From NCBI GenBank assembly GCA_020205615.1, contig JAINUW010000647.1:1-64000 (forward strand): DNA of 64,000 nt. The letters run 5' to 3'. Below the pieces are notes generated by a model. It had not been told where the DNA came from, did no database searches, and was given only the letters and a program-made list of their open reading frames with translations. Shown here piece by piece: positions 1 to 10,940 of the stretch. Origin of the DNA: Panax quinquefolius. Taxonomy: Eukaryota; Streptophyta; Magnoliopsida; Apiales; Araliaceae. Both the position numbers and the translations under genes were made by a program. The number at the start of each line of letters is the position of its first letter. The stretch's first letter is position 1.

Positions 1-1
1 G

Positions 2-1083
2 TGTGTGGATTATAGGAAACTTAACAAATCTATCTGTAAGGATCACTTCCCCCTTCTTTTCATTGATCAAATGCTTGATCGGTTGGTTGGGCACGAATAT
101 TATTGCCTGCTTGATGGGTACTCGGGGTACAATCAGATTTCTATTGCTCCTAAAGATTAGGAGAAGACGACATTCACATGTCCATATGGGACCTTTGCCT
201 TCTGGAAAATGTCTTTCGAGCTATGTAATGCTCCCGTGACATTTTAGTGATGTATGATGTCAATCTTCTCTAACATGGTTGAAAAGACCTTGGAGGTCTT
301 CATGGATGACTTCTCAGTATGTGGGAGCTCGTTTGATAATTGTTTGACAAATCTGACTGCCATTCTCCATCAATGTGTCGAAACCAACCTGGTGCTGAAT
401 TGGGAGAAGTGTCACTTCATGGTCGAAGAGGGCATTATTTTGGGTCATTGGGTTTTTGTTTTGGCGGAATTGAGGTTGATAAGGCAAAGATAGATGTGAT
501 AATTAACCTTCCGCCGCCCACCTCAGTGAAAGGGGTAAGGAGTTTCTCGGGCACGCCGATTTCTACAGAAGGTTTATTTAGGACTTCTCGCGGATCACCA
601 AATCGTTGTGCACGCTTCTTGAAAAGGAAATGCCTTTCCAGTTCGATGTCGACTGCCTGAGCGCCTTTGAGTTATTAAAGAAAAGGCTTGTCTCAGCACC
701 TATTGTGGTAGCTCCGCACAGGCCTACCTTTTGAGGCGATGCAACGCCAAATGACTTTTGCAATAAAGGCGGTGTTGGGCTAGATAAGGGAGAAGGTCTG
801 CCACACCATTTACTATGTCAGCAAGACATTAACTGATGCTCAATTAAACTATACCACCACTGAGAAGGAGCTGTTGGCAGTAGTATATGCTTTTGATAAG
901 TTCCATTCCAACCTCATTGGAACGAAGGTGATCATATACACCGATCACTCGACAATCAAGTATTTAATAGAAAAGAAGGATGCTAATCCGAGGTTTATAT
1001 GGTGGGTTCTTCTTCTCCAGGAGTTTGATTTAGAAATCTGAGACAAGAAGGGGACAGAGAATCAGGTTGCCGACCACTTATCT
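2..1083 (+). pseudogene. Athila-1 reverse transcriptase / RNase H (degenerate)
   Basis: This is the RT and RNase H part of a Ty3/gypsy polyprotein. RT begins at CVDYRKLN and continues through FIDQMLDRL, LLDGYSGYNQ and the catalytic-loop variant FMDDFSV (about 305-325). RNase H follows with [17 protein letters not shown] and [10 protein letters not shown], ending at NQVADHLSRLE near 1085. Stops are at 158, 245, 248 and 1039, and the frame shifts near 450, 560 and again before 780. Most of these stops look like CAG or CGA changed to TAG or TGA. RT motif B is altered (MSFEL). It cannot give a functional enzyme. Confidence 0.88.
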
Positions 1084-2415
1084 AGATTGGAAAACACCAT
1101 GCCTTCAGGCGACTCTGACAAAGCCATAAATGACTTCTTCCCGGAAGAGCAACTTTTTGTTGTTAATGGAAAAGTTCTATGGTATGCAGACTTTGCCAAT
1201 TACGTCGTTTGCCAAGTGCTTCCCCAAAATCTGAGTTTTCAACAAAGGAAGAAATTCCTAAAGGATGCCAAGCAATATCTGTGGGATGAGCCCTTCTAGT
1301 TCAAGCAATGTTCGGATCAGATTCTATGAAGATGTTTGCCGGAAGAAGAAATTGAAGGTGTGCTACATCATTGCCACTCTTCAAACTATGGAGGTCATTT
1401 TGAGGCTAAATGAAGCTGCAATGCCTAAGGTGCTTGATCGAGATTTTTTTGGCCCACTCTATTCAAGGATGCACACGCATATGTGATGCACTACGATAGA
1501 TGCCAACGGGTGGGCACTATATCAAGACGGCATGAGCTACCACTGTAGAATATCCTGGAAGTGGAGTTATTTGATGTATGGGGCTTCAACTTTATGGGAC
1601 CATTCCCGTCCTCTTTCAACAATCTCTACATCATTGTGGCAGTGGATTATGTCTCAAAGTGGGTGGAAGCAGTTGCCTTGCCGACAAATGATGCTAAAGT
1701 GGTGCTTCAGTTCCTTAAAAAGAATATTTTCACTCGTTTTGGCACACCTTGGGCTATCATCAGCGATGAAGGGTCGCACTTTTGTAACAAATACTTTGAA
1801 GCCCTTCTAGCCAAGTATGGGGTAACTCATAAGATCGCCACTGCCTACCACCCACAAACCAGCGGTCAAGCTAAAATTTCAAATCGAGAGGTAGAACGAA
1901 TATTGGAAAAGATTGTGAACCAAAACCGCAAGGACTGGTCTAAGAAGCTCGATGATGCTTTGTGGGCCTACCGCACGGCGTATAAAACTCCTATCGGAAT
2001 GTCTCCGTATAGGCTCGTCTATGGCAAGGCATGTCATCTCCCAGTTGAATTGGAGCATAACGCTTACTGGGCTATTCAGAAGCTTAACTTTGATCTTGAG
2101 GCAGCCGACAAAAAGCAGCTATTGCAACTAAATGAATCAGACGAGTTTCGTCTGCAAGCGTATGAAAATGCTAAGTTGTACAAGGATAAGACCAAGAGGT
2201 GGAATGACAAGAAAATCCTGGAGAGGCACTTTGAACTGGGCCAGAAGGTTTTTCTTTTCAATTCCCGACTAAAGTTATTTCCTGGGAAACTTAAGTCCGG
2301 ATGGTCGGGCCCCTTCACAGTTTCCAAGGTTTATTCATACGGGGCAATAGAGGTTGAGGACCCAAATTCTGACACAACCTTCAAGGTCAATGGGCAGAGG
2401 TTAAAACACTACTAG
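1084..2415 (+). pseudogene. Athila-1 integrase (degenerate)
   Basis: The integrase follows RNase H in the same polyprotein. The N-terminal linker and zinc-binding region (1084-1550) is broken by stops at 1297, 1327 and 1546. The core and C-terminus (1561-2415, 284 codons open) are intact as a frame: [58 protein letters not shown] and the final [10 protein letters not shown]. Two of the three D,D,E catalytic residues are changed: the first Asp is Asn (codon 1588-1590) and the Glu is Lys (codon 1873-1875). Both fit G-to-A transitions. The open frame is therefore long but catalytically dead. Confidence 0.9.
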
Positions 2416-2790
2416 GGCGGCGAGGTCGACCAGCATTTACACTTGGAGACCCGGTGTAAGACGGGATGATAGTCAAGCCGACGACTCAAAATCAAGCGCT
2501 TGATGGGAGGCATCCCCATCTCAGTATCAAACAACTTCTTTTATCTTTATAATCTTAAGTTTCATTTTGGTAATTTAGTCACTGTCTATGTTTTGTTTAC
2601 TATGTGTTGTGTCTGTGTTAGGTTCATTGTCTGTGTCTATATAGTACATCTTGTTAGTCTCTATCAACCTTTGATAACCCTTTCCAATACTATGTTTCTT
2701 TCCTCTGTGTTAACTGTCTCGGTTGCTGGCTGATATATATGTTGGTATGTGCAGAATTTCCTTATTTTCTTTCAAAATACTAGACTTCGT
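2416..2790 (+). other. Athila-1 spacer between pol and repeat array
   Basis: Non-coding. It contains AAGCGCTTGATGGGAGGC (about 2493-2510), a motif also found after pol in Athila-2 (near 17875-17895, reverse strand). The rest is T-rich, and I see no supported reading frame. Confidence 0.6.
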
Positions 2791-2794
2791 ACCG

Positions 2795-3085
2795 CAGCGC
2801 CAACTTTCAAGCCGTGGAGCCATTCGCGGTTCCCCAATACCAGTGTTCGCGTCCCAGCGCCTTGTAATATGAGAACTCACTGCTATTTTGTGCCCCGGCG
2901 CCATGTATCGCGCCATAGCGCTAAGTTTTTTTTCACACTACGCTGGAAACTCGCGCCCCAGCGCCGAGTAGTACTCAGAGTCTCGCGCCCCGGCGCCATA
3001 GTGGGTTTGTCATCGCGCCCCAGTGCCATGCATCACGCCCCAACGCCATTCACCGTGCCCCGACGCCAATCTAGGTGCCCCTAGC
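2795..3085 (+). repeat. GC-rich degenerate array of GCGCCCCAGCGCCA units (internal)
   Basis: About a dozen diverged copies of a core close to GCGCCCCAGCGCC, separated by 10-30 bases of other sequence. The array is strikingly GC- and CpG-rich against AT-rich surroundings. Each core can pair with itself (GCGC or GGCGC arms around CCCA or CC). The same array type occurs in the LTR of this element at 6283-6560. It lies 200-500 bases upstream of a TATA box at 3293. Confidence 0.8.
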
Positions 3086-3292
3086 GCCACAAGCGAGATC
3101 CAGTTTTAAAGTCATTTTATTACTCAGTCTCTTTGCCATTACACTGCAGATCTTCTCTCTTCCCAAGCGGCATCTCCCCAAATGGCACCAACAGTTTAAT
3201 TTCCGCCCATTCAATTAACCGTCAGACCATTTCTTACCGTTTGGGTGCCCAACCGTCTCACCAGTTCCTTTTCCTTCCTCGCGCCTTCGCCT

Positions 3293-3299
3293 ATAAAAG
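3293..3299 (+). promoter_or_regulatory. Candidate internal TATA box for Athila-1 ORF3
   Basis: TATAAAA in the context CGCCTATAAAAGCC lies about 90 bases before the ATG of ORF3 at 3384. It could allow separate transcription of ORF3, although splicing is the mechanism more often proposed for such ORFs. The call rests only on the motif, its spacing and the GC-rich array upstream. Confidence 0.4.
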
Positions 3300-3383
3300 C
3301 CAAGCAAGGCACGGTGATTTGTCCAACTCTTAACTTGCACAAAGATCTTTACACACACAGCATTATACTATCTTTTGTATATC

Positions 3384-4705
3384 ATGGCTCCTAAGCGACC
3401 ATGAACAAGTGTTAGGCCTCTTCCTTCTTCATCCCAAGCGCTTGTTACGGCGTGGGATGCTGTCAAATTTCCAATCGAGGAAGCCTATTAGTGCTATACC
3501 CAGAATTTCTTGCTGCGTACCCCAGTGCCTGAGCGAGGCCTTCGGCCCGATGATAAAGATGGCCAAATGAATTCCATTATTAGCGCCATGAAGTGGGTGC
3601 ACTTCACCAAGCCCCCAGAATCTGTTGTGGTTGCAGTAGTGAAAGAATTCTATTCTAACGCCATTCCTGAAGGCCCTCCGGTGACACCAGTGAGGGGGAA
3701 GTTGATCCCGTTCAATAGCAAGGCTATTAATGAAGTTTATGGGACACCTAATTTTGATGGGCACGACTATAGGGAGAATGGGATTCGGCGCTATTAGTCT
3801 GATGAAATTATTGCCAAATTGTGTAAGCCTGGACGGTGTGGAAAACTAATGATTACACGGGTGAGAGGATGTTATTTCCCCAGCAAGCCCTTAGCCGTTA
3901 TGGCAAGGCGTGGTATGCTTTTATTTGTTCAAATATCCAGCCTATGCGCCATGTCAGTGATGTAACAAGGGAAAGGGCGACTTTGCTCTATGCGATAGTT
4001 ACAGGGCTTAAGGTTGATGTCGGGGTCCTGATTAATGAGTCAATCAAGAAGGCTATCAATAGCAAGGTTATGTCTGGCCTCCCGCACCCATCGCTTATTA
4101 CCCGTCTTTGCAAGAGGGCGGGTGTTCAATGGGAAATTGAAGATGTGATCTTCCTTCCTATGTCTGTTATTAACCATCATCTGATCAGCCGTTATGCTGT
4201 TTGGGAGGGAGCGCCATCGCATCCCCGTGGAGAAGGATTTTTGCTAGCACTTCAACCGCCGCCATCTGATGATCTATAGCCATCCACTGCGGCTGGAACC
4301 TCCACGCACGTGCTGGTTCTCCCTTCTGCTGAGACCGTGGATTCTGGGACCCTTGCTCAGATTTTGAATAGCTTAGATTTTTTGCACTGCAAGATTGATA
4401 CCGTCACCCAATGGCAGAGCCAGTTCTACCACTATCATGCGGAGTTTGCCAACACACTCGCCAACATTCATGCCACTCAAGGAAACGAGGATGCCGATTT
4501 CATGCCTTTTCCATTTCCCGCTCCTCCAATGTATGCTTCCTATCCACCACAATTTCCGCCACCTAATGAGGCAACCCGGGCAAGTGACCCAGTCAATGTG
4601 GATGATGATGATGGCGAGGACGATGATGATCTTGAGCTTTTCAGCGGGGATGATGATTTCGTAGGCGGTGATGGTGATGAAGGAGGAGATGATGTTGATA
4701 TTTGA
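3384..4705 (+). pseudogene. Athila-1 ORF3, env-like / plant transposon protein domain
   Basis: ORF3 of Athila elements lies between pol and the 3' LTR; its role is unproven and it is often called env-like. The start ATG at 3384 gives MAPKRP, then TGA at 3402. The frame continues with stops at 3489 and 3795, shifts by about 3836 and runs to 4705 with one more stop at 4277. Recognisable parts are VVAVVKEFYSNAIPEGPP, VRGKLIPFNSKAINEVYG and RERATLLYAIVTGLKVDVG, in the pattern of the putative plant transposon protein domain (Pfam Transposase_32 type). The C-terminus is proline-rich, then very acidic (DDDDGEDDDD). I see no signal peptide or membrane segment. Confidence 0.75.
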
Positions 4706-6095
4706 GACCGCACTACAGAGGTCGGTGAGGACACGGGCCATAAGTCAAGTTTGGGGGAGACTCTCTTTTATATAATTATATATATGAATTGTGTTAGTTT
4801 TATAATATTTTCTATTTCAACTGCTTTGTAAGGATGTTAGGATGGTATTTGGGCTTGATAGCCCCAGACTCATGGTTTAAATTTTATGATTATCTATTGT
4901 GTTTATTATTGTGATAAGCTTTTGGTTAATGGATGCATGTTGTTGCTTAATAGTATTTTAAATTACAGTTAAATGCATGCTTATGGTTTTTATCTTTTGT
5001 TTGGAATATCTTAACTAAGTCAGATATCATATTTCCTTAAGCCTATTTTTTGGGGGATTTTCACTGATTATTAGTATACTCGATGCCATGTCTTATGGCT
5101 TTGCCCTTTATTTATTAGGGTACTCTATAGTCCATAGTTTTTGTGTTTAACTCTAGCCTCGAGTCTGTAACTATCTATATGCTTGGTTAGGGTAGTTTAG
5201 CGTTAAGTTCTGTTTATGGCCTTTGACGGACTGTCTTGCATTTATAGGACTAGTGGAAAATTTTTATGTGAATTTGGGGATTGCATTTAAAAATCGAGTC
5301 TGTCTTGGATCCATCCGTTTAGCGAGCAATGACCTATTATCTCTCTAGTAGTTTTCCAGTTTGTGATTGTCATTTTTTCGTGTTGAAAATAGTTTGCACT
5401 GTTATATACTCGGTTAATTTCAAGTTTTTGATGACTTAGATGGTTTAGCATTTTTGGCTCTTTAGTTCTAAAAAAATAAAAATAAAATAAAAATCTTAAA
5501 TCAGTCCTACGGTGGGTTGAGATGGAGCGTGGAAACGCACTCGCCTATAAACGCAGGCTCGTAAAATCTATTTTGGACTCTTGTTGTTTACGTGGCCTTT
5601 GTGCTTGAGTTATTAGATTTTGAGGGGTGTTTTACACCTAGTGCCCTAAAGTCTTCTGGCTTGGGAGTTATTGATCAAAAGCTTGCTAATGAGTGCTCTA
5701 TTTTGCCTAAAATTAATCAAGTTCTGTCTAAGTCAGATTTCACTTCGCTATTCTAGAACTTTCGAGCCTTTCATATTTTTGCGTCTTATCTTAACACTTG
5801 TTATGTATGTGAGTTGCTTGGTTGCCTATTGGTTATCACGGTTGACTGTTTGATCTTAATTTGGGTTATGGCTAGTGTAGATATGTGGTCTTCACACACA
5901 CACTATGTGGATCAATTACAGTCTCTTGTTTTGTTTTAAACGTTATGCCTTCATTCGCATGTGTTTCTGCCCTGTTCTTAGAGGATGTTGTGATTTCGTT
6001 TAGGGGCATTAATTTTAGTTGTTAGTTTTAGTGTTCAATCGTATCTTGTATTATAGGGTTTTGTTGTCTATTAGTTTGCTTGAGGATAAGCAAAA
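4706..6095 (+). other. Athila-1 3' non-coding spacer
   Basis: AT-rich, with no supported frame. AAGTTTGGGGGAGA at about 4747-4760 resembles the polypurine tract before the LTR (6096-6114) and is a probable internal PPT-like tract. An A-rich stretch lies near 5470-5495. Confidence 0.55.
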
Positions 6096-6114
6096 GCTTA
6101 AGTTTGGGGGTATT
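6096..6114 (+). promoter_or_regulatory. Athila-1 3' polypurine tract region
   Basis: A purine-rich tract containing AGTTTGGGGG immediately precedes the LTR start TGATGAG at 6115. It is the expected plus-strand primer of reverse transcription. Confidence 0.7.
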
Positions 6115-6282
6115 TGATGAGTGGGATTCTTACCCGCGAATTAGGCCTTTTGTTGCTTAATGTTATTGCCTATTTTCAATCTTTTGGTTAGCTTTTATAG
6201 ATATATTGTTGATTTTCTGTTAAAGTTCTCTACAGGCAAGCTTTGCAGATTGTTCCCAGTTTTCTTATGCAGTATTGCAAAA

Positions 6283-6560
6283 CTGGCGCCCCGGCGCCAG
6301 GCCTTCACACCCCAGCGCCATGTAACTTAAGAATACATTGGAAAGTGGCGCCCCAACGCCATACTTGGCACCCTAGCGCCAACCTTCATTCAATCCTACT
6401 GTTAAGTGGCGCCCCGGCGTCACTACTAGCTCATGCATCCACGCCGCAGCGCCGAAAGAAACTCCAAGTCACTGGAAAGTCGGCTACGTCGGGCATTCGG
6501 CGCCTAACGTATTGCTCGTCACGCCCGACGCCATCTCTACGGCGCCAAATACCATCATTC
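6283..6560 (+). repeat. GC-rich GGCGCCCCGGCGCC-type array in LTR
   Basis: Several diverged units such as GGCGCCCCGGCGCC, GGCGCCCCAACGCC and CACCCCAGCGCC are spaced through about 280 bases of U3. They match the internal array at 2795-3085 in core and in flanking words (both start after TGCAGA... and both contain GCGCC followed by a TGTAA-like word). Confidence 0.8.
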
Positions 6561-6665
6561 GTTCCTCCAGTACGCCACTTATAAGGTTTAGGCTCACGCT
6601 GCGGCGTGAGCTCCGGTTCCCAAACAGTAATTAGTCTTAAATGACCTAGAAGAAAGAGGGGATGA

Positions 6666-6673
6666 TATAAATA
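6666..6673 (+). promoter_or_regulatory. TATA box of Athila-1 LTR
   Basis: TATAAATA about 550 bases into the LTR and about 100 bases after the GC-rich array, a normal place for the LTR promoter. Confidence 0.55.
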
Positions 6674-7668
6674 AAATGCGAAGCTGCTGCATTGAAGACA
6701 TCGGATATCAGAGATATCAGAGCAAAATTTCTTACAGCTTAGAATAGGATTTATTTTCTATTTTTCTAGAAGAGAAAGAAGCTCATGAAGGGAAGAAAAG
6801 TTATTGCATCCAACATACAACTCAGAGTTCTACACGTGAAGAGAATATTTGGAGGAAGAACACTTCAAACAGGGGTTTTCTTATTCCAAATCTCCCATTT
6901 CTTTATATTTGTCTGATAATGTATAATGTATTAAAAATGCGTGTTAGTACCATAGCTATGAACTAACTCCATTTTTAGGATTGCAATGTAACCTTATTAA
7001 TAGCTTAATCAATTTTCTCTCTTATATTATATAATGAATCATTTTGGAATGGGTTGTTGTATTTTGTATTTAATGTCTGATTGCTTGATAAAGAAATTGG
7101 TATTGATAGTGATGGATATTGATAAATGGGTGTTACTATCTATCTTTAAATACAACAACACCTATTATGACCATGCCAATGGAATGTGTGCATAATATGC
7201 TAATAGGATAGACATATCCCTATTTGCCTTGTGTGGCCTTGAGACTTAGCTTAATGACTTTGACCTAGTTAGTGTCACCAATAGACATATTGTGTTCTGG
7301 CTGGTTAGGGATGTGCATTTGGCCTTCGACAGAAGCTTATGCGTAATTAATGTTCTTGGTTGACCATTCCTTGATTTGTTTATAATATAGAGAGTTAGAC
7401 GATTAGGCGACGCATTAGGGGAGTTATAATCCTATCATGACTTCCTAGTACAACTACTTCTCTTAATTTTACAGCCTTATTGAAATAGCTTAATCCAACC
7501 ACTAGTTTTTACTTTATTAGATAAGATTAGTAACGACTTTGCCTTAGTAATTGTTTCCTTTTAAGTCTTTGTCCTCGTGGGTTCGACAACTCTCTTATCA
7601 TTCTATATTACTTGTTGACCGCGTTTACTTGCCTGTGTTTATTGATTGCGAAAGGAACCAACATTACT

Positions 7669-9105
7669 TGACCCCCCAAGTTTGGTGTTCACGATCCACA
7701 ATATAATAACATCTAACTACCCATTCATATAGAAATAGTAATACATACCATATTAACATATGTTGTTAATACATCAGTCCCAGGTCCACTAACCTTAACA
7801 TTACAAACTTAACCCTTAGATATACAAAATGGGTTTACAATACAACATAATAATAATAATGTTCATAACTAATTTATAACTATGCCTTTGCCTTTATCCT
7901 TCGCAGCACTTTCTGCCACTTCCTCCCTAGCTGAAAAGTTTTATTTAGCAAGGGTGAGCAACAAATTTTCCCCACAAGTTAAGACATACAATAAATGTAT
8001 AAGAATCAATAAGAACAGACTATCTATTTTGATAGAATGAAACCAAAGTTTGGGGAACTTTGAAATATCTGAAAAAATCTCCAATTTTAAAACAAGTCTT
8101 CTCACAATCTATGCAACACAATAATTTGATAATGAAAGACTACAACGCTTTCAAATTTTCAACGATATTCCAATGAATAATCAAGAATCAATTCTACACA
8201 ATAACAAAGTGGAATGTTTTCCAGATTTATGCTGAGTGATCTATTGGATCTTGAACTTCTCTTCTCGGGTATATATCAAAGTTTTACTTTTATATATACG
8301 CAGGTGTATCAGATAACCATAAAGATTAAATCATACCCCTCTGCAAGTACTTAGAGCCGGCCAACTCCTTGTACCCTATATTATGCATAATACTCAAAAC
8401 ACGTGCAAAGGTCGAATTTACGACCAATAAAATATTCCGTTTATATAAAAGGTTATTCTTCTCAGTCTCAGAATCAAGATTTGATTTAACAACGAAATAC
8501 TATGATTTCAATATCTAGTCACTTCTCTTCTCTTCTCTTCTCAAACCTATCAAGTTTTCTTTTTTGATCTAGCCGAAACAACTGGCATTGATTTATCAAT
8601 AATAATTGAACTTTCTTCTCTTCTCTTCTCGAACCTATCAAATTCTAACAAATGTTCGTCTAGCCAAAACAATTAGCTAAGACATATTTTAATACGATTA
8701 AACAATAAACATAATTTAACTGTACTATTTGAAATCAATAATAACTTCTACGGATGTGAATATCCAACAACAGTTATTCTACAAGTATATTTTCAGAATC
8801 AATAATTCAATTTGAATTAATAAGCATGCACTAACTGTGAATAATCAACAATAAATTATTGGACGTGGTCTAATTAACAATAATTAACCACCATAATAAT
8901 TGAACAATATTAACTCAAGGTTGAGTTAAGGAAACTTGTCTTTCGCATTGATTACTGCTACTCAAATAAACTTATCTGTGTTTGAAAGACCTATAACCAA
9001 TAATATCGGTCTCACAATTAGCACAATATTTCACAACACGTATCACTATAATTTACAGTCAATACTTCTCCTAGACACATTACCACATAGCCACATCAGT
9101 GTTTA
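7669..9105 (-). repeat. LTR A, 3' part (Tekay-like, reverse orientation)
   Basis: On the minus strand this segment ends ...CTTGGGGGGTCA at 7669. It matches solo LTR C (20209 onward) in order and in words such as the TTAGCTGAAAA/GCAAGG(G/A)TGAGCA block and CCTATATT. It contains (TCTTC)n runs near 8525 and 8612. It stops near 9105 where Tekay-2 gag begins and seems to resume at 13879. No gene is seen in it. Confidence 0.6.
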
Positions 9106-9789
9106 AGAAATGAGGTATTGACGTATATCGGGTTTCAAACCTCTTAGAAACATTCGCGTCATTCGCTCCTCATTATCGACCAAATGGGATGCAAACCGGG
9201 ATAATTCCATAAACTTAGCCTCGTACTGCGACACGGTCATATTGTTTTGCTCCAGCTTGATAAATTCCACCTCCTTCATGTGACGAATACTTTCAGGAAA
9301 GTACTTGTCGTTGAACAATTCTTGAAATTTCTCCCAAGACATCTTGAGTGCGTCAGGCTGGGTACGTTTTACATATTCCCACCAATGATCTACTTCTTCA
9401 CGCAACATAAAGGTGGCGAATGGAACTTTTTGCTCCTTTGAGCATTCCAAGACATCAAATATCTTGGGGATCTGCTTAATCCACGTCTCTGCCTTAAGTG
9501 GGTTTGGCTTTCCCAAAAACTCTGGTGGTCCCAGCTCCTTGAATTGCTTAGCGGTGACCAACCGTGGGTTGCCATTATTTCCACCTGCATTATGAACAGG
9601 AGTCTCTCTCGTTTTGTGTTGCATGAATTCTAAAAAGCTCCTAAACGTACCGTCGTTCGTCATTTGATCAGTGTTGTTGTTTACAAGAGGATTATCGCCT
9701 TCCTATTGCACATTATTTTGGCTATTGATCAGTGGTGACTCAACGGTCTCATGTGCTCCATTGTTTACCTCAACATTTTCAGATTCCAT
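9103..9789 (-). pseudogene. Tekay-2 gag (5' part)
   Basis: N-terminal and capsid region of a chromovirus gag. The ATG is at 9789 (MESENVEVNNGAHE), with an in-frame TAG at 9705-9703, a probable CAG change. It then stays open through KQFKELGPPEFLGKPNP, EEVDHWWEYVKRTQP, FQELFNDKYFPESIR and MTVSQYEAKFMELSRFA, the retrotransposon gag pattern (PF03732 type). It ends at a stop near 9103, where the sequence passes into LTR A. The zinc knuckle and all of pol are missing. Confidence 0.88.
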
Positions 9790-10125
9790 TTTCAAATATT
9801 GCCACAAAACAAGGGTTAATTAACAAATCACATATTATCCATATACTCTGATCGACCAATTAAATACCAAATAAACTTAGGTAGGTCATACTAGCGAAGG
9901 AATTCCCCGTCTCTCCCCTCCTAGTTCTTGTCTCATATCTCAGCCAGGGATCATATCCCTAAGCTTTGATACCAACTGTGACCCACATCCAAGACTTAGA
10001 TAGCACCTCAAAATGATACCTATCAACTTGCCCGCTATCACTTGGCGGCCCCTTGAAAAAATGCGGCTTCGGTGCATCCCAAGAGTTGGAAGTCACCAGA
10101 TAAAGGCTCGGGGTTCTTTTCTATG
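9790..10125 (-). other. Tekay-2 leader between primer site and gag, with a second primer-site copy
   Basis: Untranslated leader. It matches the leaders of Tekay-3 (31541-31714) and Tekay-4 (54623-54795), including the GATCATATCCCTAAGC word. A second copy of the primer-binding motif with adjoining LTR-end bases lies at 9963-9981, separated from the first by about 150 bases found in neither other copy. Confidence 0.75.
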
Positions 10126-10137
10126 GCTTTGATACCA
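10126..10137 (-). promoter_or_regulatory. Tekay-2 primer binding site (initiator tRNA-Met type)
   Basis: On the minus strand this reads TGGTATCAAAGC, two bases after the LTR end ...GGCGTCACA. It differs by one base from the usual plant initiator tRNA-Met site TGGTATCAGAGC. The same arrangement with a GT spacer is seen in Tekay-3. Confidence 0.85.
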
Positions 10138-10719
10138 ACTGTGACGCCCCCAAAATAGGTATACATCACCTATTCTGAGTCGCCAAATACATGATACAGC
10201 AATTAAATACAACTTAATTACACAACTGTCGTGTAAAATACGACAAAACATAAACTGAGAGTTTAAACAAGAATATTGCCTTCTAGACAATATCCACTCT
10301 CAATGGAGTCCTCATAGGCGGTATACAAAACTCAAATTCAGTCCTCATTACATTTATTATCACCTTTATTTAATGAATAATGAGGACTACTAATGCTATC
10401 ATCCTGATTTGTCAATCCGTTCCCAGACTCGTCCCGGCTATATTCTCATTTCTGAAGAGAATAATGAAGGAAAGGGTGAGCTAACTAGCCCGATAATAAA
10501 TATTATGACTAAGATAATGCGAATAAATTATCATTAGTCTTCAACAATGTTAAACCGATAAAATACAATAGACATCAAGTTTAAGCTGCATATTGAACAA
10601 GTAATCCATTAAAAGAGTCAAGTAGAGAATAAAATCTACTATCTTTTATGATTTAAAAAGGTTTTTCATCATTTTTATCGTTGAGACTCAGCTTAATAAA
10701 TAAACCACATCATCGAATC

Positions 10720-10940
10720 ATCCCTGCACTACGGGCCAAGGATATTCATTAAATCATCAATGGTCATGACTATACCGACTAATCCCTGGTCATAATCATA
10801 CCAAAAATTGTCCATCAACGCACTACAGGCCACTGAGGATTTTTACCACATCATTCGTCACATTACGGTCATGACTATACCGAATAATCCCTGGTCATAA
10901 TCACACCAAGTCCATCTATGCACGTAAGCTAAAGATGACT
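10720..10940 (-). repeat. GCACTACGGGCC-loop units in Tekay-2 LTR
   Basis: Three units carry the word GCACTACGGGCC, GCACTACAGGCC or a degraded form, each flanked by short complementary arms, with the GGTCAT...ACCGA(A/C)TAATCCCTGG word between them. They match units in the other Tekay LTRs. Confidence 0.6.

Larger units (their letters stand above)
1..7663 (+). mobile_element. Athila-1: Ty3/gypsy Athila-clade retrotransposon, 3' part
   Basis: Order on the + strand is RT, RNase H, integrase, env-like ORF3, long spacer, polypurine tract, 3' LTR. The Athila assignment rests on the FMDDFSV reverse transcriptase motif, the [14 protein letters not shown] stretch in the integrase C-terminus and an ORF3 downstream of pol. 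The left part (5' LTR, gag, protease) lies outside the window. The coding regions hold many stops and several frameshifts, so the copy is dead. The next element begins about 5 bases after the LTR, so no target duplication can be checked. Confidence 0.88.
6115..7663 (+). repeat. Athila-1 3' LTR
   Basis: Begins TGATGAGTGGG right after the polypurine tract and is taken to end at ...GGAACCAACA. The length of about 1.55 kb suits Athila LTRs. It holds a GC-rich array (6283-6560), a TATA box (6666-6673) and AT-rich R/U5 sequence. The right end is inferred from the terminal CA, since no second LTR is available for comparison. Confidence 0.7.

Noticed and set aside
4540..4734. Minus-strand Ser-rich open frame
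   Set aside because: It is the reverse complement of the acidic GAT-rich tail of ORF3.
6243..6584. Open frame of 113 codons in the Athila LTR
   Set aside because: It lies over the GC-rich repeat array in U3 and has no recognisable protein pattern.
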